Shown here in pieces: positions 35,915 through 47,292 of a stretch of 64,000 nt of DNA; within the stretch, counting starts at the first letter, position 1; every line of letters starts with the position of its first letter. Position numbers and translations under genes: made by a program. Origin of the DNA: Cenococcum geophilum 1.58. Its lineage: Eukaryota > Ascomycota > Dothideomycetes > Gloniales > Gloniaceae. The DNA lies in NCBI GenBank assembly GCA_001692895.1, contig KV748213.1, forward strand, positions 434,001 to 498,000, written 5' to 3'. The notes beneath the pieces are model-generated. The model did no database searches. It was given only the letters and a program-made list of their open reading frames with translations, and had not been told where the DNA came from.

Positions 35915-36150
35915 ATTGACCAGCTTGATACGTAATTGACTAACTTAACACGTAATTAACTAACTTAATATATTTAAAAGTTAAATAACACGCAGTTAAC
36001 CTAATTGACAACTTTAAAAGCTAACTATATATTCCTTAACCCGCAGTTAACCTACTTAATATATTTAAAAGTTAAATAATATGCAGTTAACCTACTTGGC
36101 AACTTTAAAAGCTAACTATATATTCCTTAATATGCAATTAAGGTAAAGTT
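35915..36150. repeat. Tandem repeats next to the ankyrin gene
   Basis: Short units of TAATTGACTAACTTAACACG (35905-35970) lead into two copies of a 91-bp unit (35971-36061 and 36062-36150) containing TATTTAAAAGTTAAATAA and GCAGTTAACCTA. No frame is present. The repeats adjoin the presumed 5' end of the ankyrin fragment and may have replaced it. Confidence 0.75.
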
Positions 36151-36164
36151 ATATAGTAGTAGTA

Positions 36165-36450
36165 ACTCTTTAATTAACGTCTAATACGGATCCTACTGGC
36201 CCACGCAGACTACTCCGTCACAGGGGGGGGACTTGTAATTTATATGAAGAAAACCCTGCAGTTAGGGGAAGGAAAAACCCTATGAGCCACCTTAGTCGGA
36301 TAAAAAACCCCAAATTGCCATATTTGCACGTAGTGCGGCCCTACAGGCCTACAGCTACGTCCTCCTCCTTAGATGTTTTGAACTCCTTAGGAACCACTAC
36401 TTCCTTCTCTAGCTTATCCTAGCTGGGGTTCACTATGTCCCAGCTAGGCC
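36165..36450 (-). mobile_element. Tail of an unclassified element, low RIP
   Basis: It shares TTAACGTC, GGATCC, GGCCCACGC and GACTACTCC in order with the insertions at 21855-21953 and 63619-63720, and CTCCTTAGGAACCACTAC (36383-36400) with 63813-63830. In the orientation of the open frame at 36941-37171 this is the 3' end. It contains a perfect 10-bp inverted repeat at 36418-36448 (CCTAGCTGGG ... CCCAGCTAGG). CA and TG pairs are common, unlike the neighbourhood. A non-LTR retrotransposon 3' end is the best guess; no reverse transcriptase is seen here. Confidence 0.5.
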
Positions 36451-36937
36451 TTGCCAATTAATTACTATACTTATTATTTCCTATATCTTAGCTATCCCCT
36501 ATATACTATCTCTTGTCTAACTATTACTATATACGCTATACCTCCCCCCCCCTAGGGCCTATTAAAGGCGTAAGGGGGATTTATCTATAAACTACTATTA
36601 TACTAAAAGGCGAGTGGGACGTGTGTGTATATGCCTGGGTATTTTTTATACCTAGGCCCTAGTTGCTAGGCCCTTACTAAGGGTCACCACTCCTTAAGAG
36701 GAGATAGGAAAACCGTACGGTGTTATCCAGGCTGCTAGGTAGTATTTAATAGTTAATGGCGAGTAACCATATGCTCTGCGGGCGATCGCCCTAGGGGTTA
36801 GAAGGGGCCGTATATTTGCTTATTTTTATCTATTCGCGTTCGCTTGTACGTTAATATAAGAGGTTGTTAATGCTTTCCGTTGGGGGTTAGGGGATGCTAT
36901 TAAATGCTATATATCCATGTTGGATCGTATAGGTGCC
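36451..36937 (-). other. Non-coding, hairpin-rich segment of the low-RIP island
   Basis: No frame is convincing. Several short hairpins follow one another: CCTGGGTA with TACCTAGG (36629-36652), CTAGGCCC direct repeats nearby, CCCTTACTAAGGG, CTCCTTAAGAGGAG, and the palindrome GGGCGATCGCCC near 36780. It probably is the 3' untranslated part of the element or gene whose frame ends at 36938. Confidence 0.4.
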
Positions 36938-37171
36938 TTAATAGGAGGATAGTGTAGTAGCTGTTATCGTAAGGGGTACCAACGGTGGTGGTTTTTGAGA
37001 TCTCACTATCCCATGTAAAAACTTTTCACCACCGCCCATAATACTCGCAACCACCTCCACCACGTCATATCGCACGCTATGCGACGTCTCTGCGTTGGCT
37101 CTAAGTCTAAACTTTAAAGACTTAGGTTTGTAGCCGTCACCACATACAGGTGCAGAGTCCGTTTTTGACGA
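36938..37171 (-). CDS. Unrecognised open frame, 77 codons, 3' end of a gene
   Basis: An unbroken frame of 77 codons read down from 37171, ending in TAA at 36938-36940. It has SSKTDSAPVCGDGYKPK near the start, RYDVVEVVASIMGGGEK in the middle and a proline-rich QKPPPLVPL near the end. It has balanced codon use, intact CA/TG pairs and no TAG-for-TGG scars, unlike all other coding remnants here. There is no ATG before codon 45, and a stop precedes the first codon right where the AT-rich sequence of element J begins, so the upstream part is missing. I do not recognise the family. It could be the C-terminal end of a transposon protein that shares the tail at 36165-36450, or a fragment of a host gene. 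Coding nature is inferred from composition alone. Confidence 0.55.
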   Translation of the reverse strand, partial: SSKTDSAPVCGDGYKPKSLKFRLRANAETSHSVRYDVVEVVASIMGGGEKFLHGIVRSQKPPPLVPLTITATTLSSY

Positions 37172-37174
37172 CTA

Positions 37175-37919
37175 GGTAAAGTTATATACTAATTATACAA
37201 TCTTATATAATCTTATATAGTTTTATTACTTAAAGGCTTTATATAAGGCTCTGTATAAGGCTCTATATAAAGCTCTACATTAGGTCCCCGCTATATTCCT
37301 AATAGCCTCTATACGTATCTCTACCTATATAGCCGCCTTATTTTTTACCCTTCCTTCTTTCCTTATATCCTCCCTACCTAGGGAGGCACTAGAACGGCAG
37401 CTAGCAGAGGACCGTTACTAGAACTAGATAACTATCGCTAGAACCAGACAACCGTCGCCGTTACTAGACGACCGTCGCCGTCGCTAAATAACTGTCGCCA
37501 GAGACAGACGACCGTCGCTAGAGCTAGACAACCGTCGCCAAAATTAGACGACCATCGCTAGAACTAGACGATCGTCGCTAGAACTAAACAACTATTACTA
37601 GAACTAGACGACCGTCGCTAGAACTAAACGACTGTCGCTAAAGCCAGACGACCGTCGCCAGAGCTAGACGACTATTACTAAAGATAGACGACCATCGCTA
37701 GAACCAGACGACCGTCGCCAAAACTAGAGGACCGTTACTAGAACTAGACGACCGTCGCTAGAGCCAGACAACCGTCGCCAGAACTAGACGACAACGACTA
37801 GCTAGCGAACACTATAAACGATTTAATCGATCGATTAAATCAAGGTAGTATAGACAGGTAGGCATAAATAGGGAGATACTAATGGGTAGGCAGATGTAGA
37901 CAGGTAAGTAGATATAGAC
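37175..37919 (+). mobile_element. Satellite-cassette element J, left part
   Basis: The order matches element H: a short 12-bp array (37226-37286), the spacer with TTCCTAATAGCC and TATATCCTCCCTACCTAGG, a 20-bp minisatellite (37403-37795), then GATTTAATCGATCGATTAAAT and a 4-bp microsatellite (37846-37919). The microsatellite is cut by hAT transposon I and resumes at 49195. No terminal inverted repeats like those of G or H were found, so the ends are unsure. It is a third, independent setting of the same three-satellite cassette. Confidence 0.7.
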
Positions 37920-38371
37920 CAGCGTAGTTGTTAATAATTTTATTATCAATCTTACTAATCAATATTGTTATCAATAAGTATTAATAAGATTAATATTAAT
38001 TAACGCTATTACTAATAACCCGCAAAATTTTTCTATTATCTATAAATTCGTACAATAAATGGCTTCTAAGGCAGATTTATCTTTTCTTACGCCTTTATTA
38101 ACTTAGGAATTAATTAAAACGAAGTCGAAAATAACTAGAAAGCGCTTAGCTATTAAAATATAGGAGCACGCTTGTCTACCCTAGGCTGGCTCAGAGCTAG
38201 AATTCTAGGGTAAAAACCGCATTTTTTACTGCAAATACTGTACGGATCTACCGTATAGTGCTTTAGCTAGTAATAATTTCCAATCTTATCTTAAGAGTAA
38301 GTATAGAATTAAGGTTAAGTTAACTCCAGGCTAAGTTTAGTTGGTAGTACTTAATTAACTAAAACAGCTCT

Positions 38372-38588
38372 TGTAAGGGATATTATTGCAAACACCTTAG
38401 GTTGCCCTTAGGACAACCCCTAGACGCCCCTTAAATAGTCGCTGGTTACGTGCTAGAGGTACATACCCGTAGTATATAGTCTCTACAATCCTAGAGGCCT
38501 TACCTCCTTAAGGATTCGTCTCTCTTACTAATCTATTTTATTTTACAATCGTGTTCTTATAGCCCCCTATTTACAAGATCCCCTTATA
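38372..38588 (+). repeat. 5' LTR of gypsy K
   Basis: 217 bp, starting TGTAAGGGATATTATTG and ending CCCCTTATA (originally CCCCTCACA, as in the right copy). Confidence 0.88.
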
Positions 38589-41500
38589 TTTAAATCCTTC
38601 CTACTCTTTTTTAGAAGGGTAGTCGGCTTTAAGGACTAAATTATTTATTTATATCTTTTATTTATAGCCACTATTCTCCCTTAAAATCTTATAATAACTT
38701 AAATGGAAACTCCACGGATACCTTATAGAAAGCCGTCGCGTAAAGGTAAAAAAGTCCCTCTAATAGCGAGAGATTGCGATAATACAACCCTCTGGGTAAG
38801 ATAGCTAAATAAGCCCTAATACCTAGATGCTCTAGGAGCTTAAAGACTCTTATATACCTACAGTCACCACTAAGGAAAACGCAGATACCCTCTATAATGG
38901 TTATAACGCTACTAGAAAGTAACCGGAACCCCTCTAGCCCCACCTAGGCTAATTAGAAGATTAAGCGCTAGAGGTAACCCTAAGATCTTCCCCTAAGCTA
39001 GAAATGCTAGAGAAATATACTAATATATTTAACTAGGGACCTAACCAGAACCCTCCCGGAAGACCACCAGCCTATAATTAGTATAGTGGCGGTATATAGA
39101 CTGCTTATAAGCTAAGTAGGCCTACCCCTTTAGGAAATTAAACCTAAATACTAACTTAAGACCTAAGGCTTATTGGGAAACCTATACTAGCTACTAGTGC
39201 TAATACTACCTTTATAGTAGGAGCTTCCCTAGGCCCAAGTTTGGAAGGTTAAGAGCCCTATACCAATCTCCTTTAAGACGGATATTAGAAAGCTGTCGTA
39301 AGGCTCTTGGAAGCCATACGGGAGAAAGCCACTAATAAATATATTAGAACCCTTTAAGGGCAAATCTATATCTAGTAGGGTTTAATCTAAGCTAGGTAAA
39401 TTCTTTTATAACCTAGTTAAGGCTAAGGGCTTTCTAGGGGCTATTTAGTATCTACCTAAAAAGGTATAGAAGACTTAGAGAGGCACCTATATAATAAATG
39501 GAAAAAGGATATAGACTAACTAGCTAAGGCCTTTAATAGTTTAGAACTTCGTTATAGACCCAACGCCTAATAGCTAGACGATTAGGTTTGTAAGGTAGAC
39601 AACTTCTTTAAGATGCTAATAATACGAGATAATACTAAAGAGCGTATACGCTAGATTATTAGTAAGATTAAAAACCAATCACTAAACTAGATTGCGCTTA
39701 ATTAACTTAATAAAGAGTAAATTATAATATGGCTATAGCTATAGACCTTCCTAAAGGGTTAGACCTAAAATCCATATATTATATAATACGATAATATAGA
39801 ACAATTTTGGAATAGTACGCAGCTAGACCGTTAAGACTTCCGCTAGTTTATAAACTTTATAAAAACTTATACTTAATAGATAGATTTAGAGCCATTTAAA
39901 AATAAGGACGGCAGCGTTTATAAAAAGGAGAAGATCGGATTTATCTAGGCTAGAATTAAGCTAGCAATTTATAATAAAATAAAACGCGTAGAAGCCTTAC
40001 TACGGATCACTGTATATACGGATTTTGAATAAGCGGTTCTAAACGCTAAGGATATAGTAAAGAACCAGACCTCTTTTAGTAGAAAGCTAAGGGGTAACTA
40101 AAAGCGTGGGTATTTTAATAGCAATATAGGGCAGACCTAAGCTTTAAAGAAGCCGTTCTTAAGGAGAACTTTAGAAGAATTAAAGTTAGGAGCCTTAAGT
40201 AATAGGAAAGATTTCTAAGGCCAACCTAATACCCGTCTAATACCCTTATAGGAATACTCTAAGAAGCTAAAAGGAAATTTCCCTAAAGGCAAATCTTATT
40301 AGGGGAATAAGTCGGGCGACAATTACACTAACAACCTAAAAAAAAAAAGCCCTAGTCGCGGACCTCTCCTAGCTATAACTAGGGCAAGATATAGAAGGAG
40401 AGACTCTCCATATTGCTATTAAATTAGAAATGATACTCCTTATAGGTAAGGTATAACAGTTCTAAGCACTATATAACAGCGGCGCCGAAATTAATTTTAT
40501 ATAATATAATTTGGTAAAAGAGTATAAACTTATCCTATTATAAAGGTGGCAGAAANCTATTATAGGCTTNCTAGATAAGTATTAGATTAAGCTATATAGT
40601 GCCTATAAACTTATAGTATTAGTAGCCGACATATATAACCGCACTAAGGTAGTTGGCCCGCAACCCTTCTAGGCGGCTAACTTTGTAGGTTATAACCTTA
40701 TCCTTAGATACCCTTAGCTAGCAGAAGCAGATTTTAAGATACGCTTTAAAACTAGAGCCTTTAAATAGTAGAATAATAAAGATTTAAAAGGGCGTATATT
40801 ACTAATAAGCCTAAAGGACATTCTAGAGAATATAGCCCTAGGTAAAATAGTGTACGCTCTATACCTAAAGGAGTATTAAATCTAACCCTTATTTAATAGC
40901 AAGATGGGTATAGAGCCTAGTATAGGTAATAACCCCTCTATAATAGAGACCCTATAGGGAACTACTAGATAGGTCGCAGAGACATTACAGAAAGGCGGCG
41001 ATCTTAAGAATTTTATAAGATACTTTAACCGCTATAGGTTACTCTAGCTTAAGCAATATATAGAAAGTATACTACGGCACCTTAAACGCTGCGTTAAGGA
41101 GTTCCCTGCTCTCTACTGGCTACTATATAAAACGGTTTAATATACGGTAGTAACTATATATAAGTAACCGCTATAGCGTATAACACTGCCTATAAGTATC
41201 CTAAGGGAGCTCTAAGACTTATCTAATAATAACGCGGAGGATAAACGCGACCCTAATTTATTAAATATTCTAGTAGGCCTAAGGGACTTACTAAGGGTAT
41301 TTTTAGGTAGGAGAGCAAAAGTCCTACCGCAGAACTCGGAGTATAATTATATAATTAATCTAGAAGAAGGCAAACAACTACTAAACCTTCCTATTTATAA
41401 CCTCTCGCGTAAAGAGCTTAAGATTCTACAGGAGTACCTTAATAGGTCACTGGAAAAGGGGTAGATCCAGCCTAGTAAGTCGCCGTTAGGCGTACTAATC

Positions 41501-44500
41501 CTCTTTATCCTAAAACTAAATAGAACTATAAGGCTATATATAGACTATCGTGGTCTTAATAAGATTATAATTAAAAACCGTTACCCACTACTACTAGTTA
41601 GTAAAATACTAGATTAACTATCTAGGGCGAAGATCTTTATAAAGCTAGATTTACAAGACGCCTATTATAAGCTCCGTATTAAAGAAGGGGATAAATAAAA
41701 GACCGCTTTTAAGACCTAATACAGCCACTTTAAGTATCTAGTAATGCCTTTCGGGCTAGCTAATACGCCTACGACATTCCAATTATATATTTATAGAGCC
41801 TTGGGGGGACTAGTTAACCGTATATATATTATTTATTTAAATAACATCTTAATCTACTTAGAAGATAAGGATTAATACAAGTAACACGTCCGCGAAGTGC
41901 TGGAACGTTTAGATAATTAGGGCCTTTACGCTAAGGCGTTAAAGTATATCTTTAATACTAAGCAGGTCAAGTTCCTGGGTTACATTATAACGTCTATAGG
42001 TATAGTTATAGACCTAGTACGGGTGTAGATAATCTAAAAGTGGCCAGAGCTAGAGAGTTACTAGGATGTTTAAGTGTTTCTAAGCTTTACCAATTTCTAT
42101 AGGCGCTTTATTTATAACTACTTAGATATTATCTAATATCTATCTAACTATATTACGAAAGCTTTTTAAGACCTAACCTAAGGAGCAAAAAGCTTAAAGG
42201 CGGTAAGGAAGAAAACTAAAAAGGGACTAACTAAATAGTATAAGCTATAGTTATAGCCTAGAAAGGTTTAAAAGGCCTTCTAAGAACTTTATGTAAAGTT
42301 TATAAAAGCTTTATTACTGCGGCATTTTAACCTAAATTAGCTATTAATAATAATTACTAATATATTAAATTTTGCCCTTATTAGTATCCTACTGTAACCT
42401 AATAGGCATCTAGACGCTACCTAGCTCTATTAGAGACTAGTAGCATTTTATAATAGAAAATTCTAGGGACCTAAAGTTAGGTATTATACCCACAATAAGG
42501 AACTGCTAGCTATAGTTAACTGCTTTAAATAGTAGCGATACTACCTTAAGCACGCGAGCTATACTACTCATATACTCTTAGATCACTATAATTTATACTA
42601 CTTTATAACTATAAAGGAGCTTATACCTTAACAAGCTAAATAGGCAGAAGAGCTTATATAATTTAATTTTAAGATTAAATATAAACTAGGGGAAAACAAC
42701 CCTGCCAATAGACCGTTACGATGGCTAAACTATACTAAAGGCTTTAAAACGGGAGAAGGAAAACAGATAATAGATATCTTACTCCCTATATTATAGAATA
42801 AGCTCTAAGTATAGGATACTTAAGTACCTATAGCTCTATATACTAAGTCTTAGGCAGTATAAGCCCCATTGGTTTCCACTAATATTCTGGCTAGTACCTA
42901 GTCCATTACTAATAAGGGTCTAAATATACCTAGACAGGACGTCCCTAATACATTCTTAGAACCTAGTAATACACTATCTCTAATTACTAAGCTATCCCCT
43001 TAAATAAATAGCAAAGCTATAGAGTAATCGGAACTCGGAGCCCTATAATAACTAAAGAACTTTAACCTTATAGCGGCCTTCCTAATATATACGTATTAAA
43101 GAGTTGCAAGATCTATAGTACTATCTAGTCTTATACTTAGAGTAGTATAGGATAAAACAGCTTTTACCTAAGAACTATCTAAAAGGTTAATAAATCTTAT
43201 CCGTAAGGTGCAACGGAGGGACGCTTCCTATATTATCCTTAATGCGGAAGTAGACCGGAAAAGTAACGGAAAGGAAGCTGCTAGGCGCTATTATTAGGAA
43301 CTAGACCCAATAGGCCTATTATATAGAGGTAGTAAGGTTTAGGTGCTATAAGAAGCAAATCTATAATAGAAGATTCTTATAAAGAATTACAATAATCCTC
43401 TAGGCGGCTACTATAGTTAAATAAAAACAGTAGAATTACTTTAGCGCAAATACTATTGGCTAAGGCTTAATTAGGAAGTAAAGGAGTATATTAGCTATTA
43501 TAAGAAGTATTAAGTATATAAGATCCGTAGGCACAAGCCATAGGGTCTACTTAAATTAGTTCCCCCCGCTAGTAAGCTATAGCAATATTACGCTATAAAC
43601 TTTATTACAGATCTTCCGCCATTTAAAGATAGCCAAGGACGAATATATAATTCGGTCCTCGTACTTATTAATAGGTTTTTAAAGTACGTCTAATACCTTC
43701 CTGTTAATAAGACAATTAATATATAAAAGCTCGCTAACCTAATTAAGGAGAAATGCTTTCTTAAAGTAGATTAGCCACACTCTATTATTACTAATAGGGG
43801 CAGCGTCTTTATAAGCCAATACTGGTCGGACCTATGCTTCCATTTAAAGATAGACTACTAGTATAGTATAGCTTTCCACCCGTAGATGGATAGGTAAACG
43901 GAACGCCAGAACTAGGAACTGGAGTCTTACCTACGGATGTATTTAAACTACTAGTAAAACAACTAGTGCGAGCTACTTCCGTACGCGGAGTACGCTTACA
44001 ATTTAAAGCAATATATATTGTATAAGTATGCACCAATCCAGATCGCCTATAGCGTCCGACTATTTGGGTTTAATAGTATACCTAATAATTACTGGCTAAG
44101 GCCGTATAATTAGTTATAGGATCCTACTAGGAAGTTTAAGGACATCTACTAAAGAGTATAAGGATACCTCTAGGAATAGGAGGAGTAATAAAAGTATACG
44201 AAGTAGAGCCTATAAGATGCCTAAAAGCAGTAAAGACTTTAGTATAACTATAAGCACTAGGATAAGCATTTCGGAGTAGGCAATAAGGTTCTATTATATT
44301 TAACAAATATTAAGACCCGTTAACTATTAAAGAAGCTTAATATAAGATACCTAGGTCCCTTCTAAGTTAAGGAACAAATTAGTAAGCTAGCCTACCGTCT
44401 CTAGCTACCCCTATCTATAGCCTATATGCATCTAGTGTTTTATATAAACCTACTAAAACTACAGCATAGACTACCACTAGAAAAGAACTTCCGTCTAGGC

Positions 44501-44989
44501 CTAATTAAACACTCTAAGGTAGTAGGCGAGCGGTATAAGGTTAAAGCTATACTACGCTATAAGTCTATTAAGAACAAGCTTCAATTTAAAGTCAAATAGC
44601 TAGGTTAGCCCGCTAAGGACTCTATATAGGAACCAGAGGATTACCTTAATTATTACGAAGATATTCTAAAAGAATATTAGGACCAAGGTCCACAATCTAT
44701 AAGTCGTAGAAAGCGCTCTAATACTATAGTATTATCGCGACCTATAAAGAAAGCTTGCGAAAAGAGTAAATAGGTTAAATTGGATATGGAATAGATAGGC
44801 TCCGGAAACTATAGGAATAGGGCTACGGCCCAAGGCAGGACAGGTCCTTAGCCTTTTCATATATATAGCATAGAGTTAATAGGGCATTTTGCTATAATTG
44901 CATTCCTATTTATTAATCTATACCAGGAATATTATTCCTAGGGCTTCTAAGCCCTTTCTAAAAGCCTTATAAGACCTTCCTAAGCACCT

Positions 44990-45900
44990 AATCGAGGTCC
45001 TTAATTGCTACTATGTATAAGAACGAATCCTAAAAGTCTAAACCACAAATACCTAATCTAAAAAGCCACTACGCCTTATTATTATTAGGAGTAGGATTAG
45101 TATCTATTAGGCTACTAAGTAATAGCTAACGAGAATAGGATCTAGATGCCTTAGTAGGCGTATAAGTAGGCATAAAAATAGGGGTAGGATAATAAGGTGT
45201 AGCTAGAGCAGAGACTCTTAAACGCTTAATACTAATATTAGGTCCAAACTAATACTAATAAAGCTCTTAGGGAGTAAGCTTATAGTTAATAAAGATACGC
45301 TTAAGCCTAGAATAAATAGAGACGTTAGCTGGCTAGTATAATCCAGAACCACTAAGACCTTACTATAGTAACTATTAGTTACCTATCCACTAGGTACCTA
45401 AAGGGTAACCTACCTAATACCACATCATATTATACTCTTTTAAAACTTAACGCGTATGCGCGAACTCCTTCCTATAGTAGACGGCAACCTTCTTCTCATT
45501 ACCCCTATTCTGCACCCTATCCTTAGTATACTAACCTTACTCTTATATTAGGCGTTACTAACTAGCTTACTAAGAATTATAGGCGGTATAGATAGCTATA
45601 GTATAGTCTTAAATACGACTAAGATATTTAGCATTGGCGCTAGAATAAGACAAAGCCCAGGCAATATAGTAGTTAAGAATATTAAAGGATCGTCGCCACT
45701 TAGGCCTAGGCTATTAAAGCTTAAAGTTAGCAATAGAAATCTATTAAGAATAGAAAAACTTACCTTAATATAACTGCCGCTCTTAGTACGTATGCATCGA
45801 TTATAAGGACTAAAGGTATTAGATCTAACGCAGTGTGTCTTATTATAAGCCTCTAGAATCCTGTTATTAAATTTCTAGTCTTTTAAAGACGTACAGGCAA
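44990..45900 (-). other. Possible antisense accessory frame of gypsy K
   Basis: Within the 2.4-kb stretch between the chromodomain-like region and the 3' LTR, the minus strand keeps long gene-like pieces, for example LKRIFINYKLTP and FNILNYYIAWALSYSSANAK. The plus strand there is dense in stops. The family is not recognised and a single clear frame could not be followed, so this is weaker than the similar case in element C. 45900-47060 holds nothing I recognise. Confidence 0.35.
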
Positions 45901-47075
45901 AATTATTTAGGTAGGACCAGCACTAATTGCGAGTTAGCGGAGGTTAGGGTTTTATATATAAAGGTAGGGCTAGGATACGCTGTAGAATCTATTTAGAAGA
46001 GCAGTTAGCAGGAAAATAAAGAGGTATATTAAATTAATAATGAAAAAGAAGAAAATCTTAATAATATATCAAAGATACGTCTAAAATTAGACGACGGTTA
46101 ATAGCGAGAAGTAAGGTATTTAAGAAAAGGAGCAGCTTAATAAGCAAGGTGTCTTTATACTTCACCTTCTAATACCCTTTTAGTAAATAGCCGTAACCTT
46201 ACTAATATAACTCCGTTATAATAGCGCTATTTAAAAGGAAGGAAATACGCGTATAAGTTATTTAACTATTACTTCCTTATAAAAACTAACTACGCGGCCA
46301 GAGGAAGGTAATTAAGACGTTAAATTAAAGACGCATATGGGTTAAATTAGACCTAAAATAATACTACAGTATTAAAGAATAACGTTATAGACGTTCTTAA
46401 CAATTATATAATAGCTACAATTACTATTGCGAAATGTCCCTGTTTGCTAGGTAGTAGAGCTACACCAAATATATAGTATAAGACCACTAGATTTGAAAGT
46501 ATATATACCAAATCTTAAGAGATAAGTCTCTTTAACTAACTAATTAATACCTTAACTGTATCTAATAGCCTAAGGGCAAATGCGGGAGTAATGCGTTAGT
46601 GATGTAGAGGATTATAAAAAAAGGATTATAAGAAAGAATTATAGACTATATCTTAGCAATTAAAGACAACGGCAAGCTAAGGCTCTATATATTAAATCTT
46701 ATACCAAAAGGTTCTATAGAACTATACTAGAACACTAAATTGCCTATAATACTTATAATTAATTACAGACTAGTATAAAGGCTTAAAAGTAGAGTTGTAT
46801 AAAAATCCCTATATTAGCCTAGGTAGTTACTAGTATACTTCTAAAAGGCTTCTAATAGGTCTCCTAGTAATCCTTACGTCTTTTCTCTAGTTATATTTTT
46901 TCCTTATTAAGGTTTTTTAGGAGTTTAAAGCAGGGGTTAGATAGATAGATAATATATAGCGGCATGCCAATACCTCTCTAATATCTCTCTGAACCTCTTC
47001 TAGGACGAGCCCTTATAATCTCCCTACCGTAAGGTAATAGCGATCGGGGGCCGACTATAAGAAGGGGGGGGGCAA

Positions 47076-47292
47076 TATAAGGGATATTATTGCGGACACC
47101 TTGGGTTGCCCTTAGGACAACCCCTAAATACCCTTTAGATAGTCGCCAGTCACGTGCCGGAGGTACGTACCCGTAGTATATAGTCTCCACAATCCTAGAG
47201 GCCTTACCTCCTCAAGGATTTGTCTCTCTTACTAATCTATCCTATTCCACAATTGTGTCCTTATAGCCCCCTATCTACAAAATCCCCTCACA
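47076..47292 (+). repeat. 3' LTR of gypsy K
   Basis: 217 bp, TATAAGGGATATTATTG...CCCCTCACA, directly after the polypurine tract AGAAGGGGGGGGG. An open frame over 46978-47190 on the minus strand is a chance overlap of this LTR. Confidence 0.88.

Larger units (their letters stand above)
38372..47292 (+). mobile_element. Ty3/gypsy chromovirus-type retrotransposon K, fossil
   Basis: An 8.9-kb element with 217-bp LTRs and target duplication GCTCT (38367-38371 and 47293-47297), inserted in the hAT transposase gene. Parts: gag (about 38690-40300), protease (40430-40650), reverse transcriptase (41400-41950), RNase H (42290-42720), integrase (43390-44100), a chromodomain-like region (44500-44680), then about 2.4 kb with no sense-strand gene but with antisense frames (about 45000-45900), a G-run (47063-47072) and the 3' LTR. 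The two LTRs differ by nearly 30 changes, all transitions by eye, as RIP would give. It is broken, with dozens of breaks, though structure is complete. It is younger than transposon I. Confidence 0.88.

Noticed and set aside
36165-36450. SINE with tRNA-like promoter
   Set aside because: I looked for A-box and B-box motifs in the shared tail and found no good match, so I left the class open.
38689-38943. 84-codon frame on the minus strand
   Set aside because: It is antisense to the gag region of gypsy K; RIP removes stops on one strand as often as it makes them on the other.
43809-44036. 75-codon frame on the minus strand
   Set aside because: Antisense to the integrase region of gypsy K.
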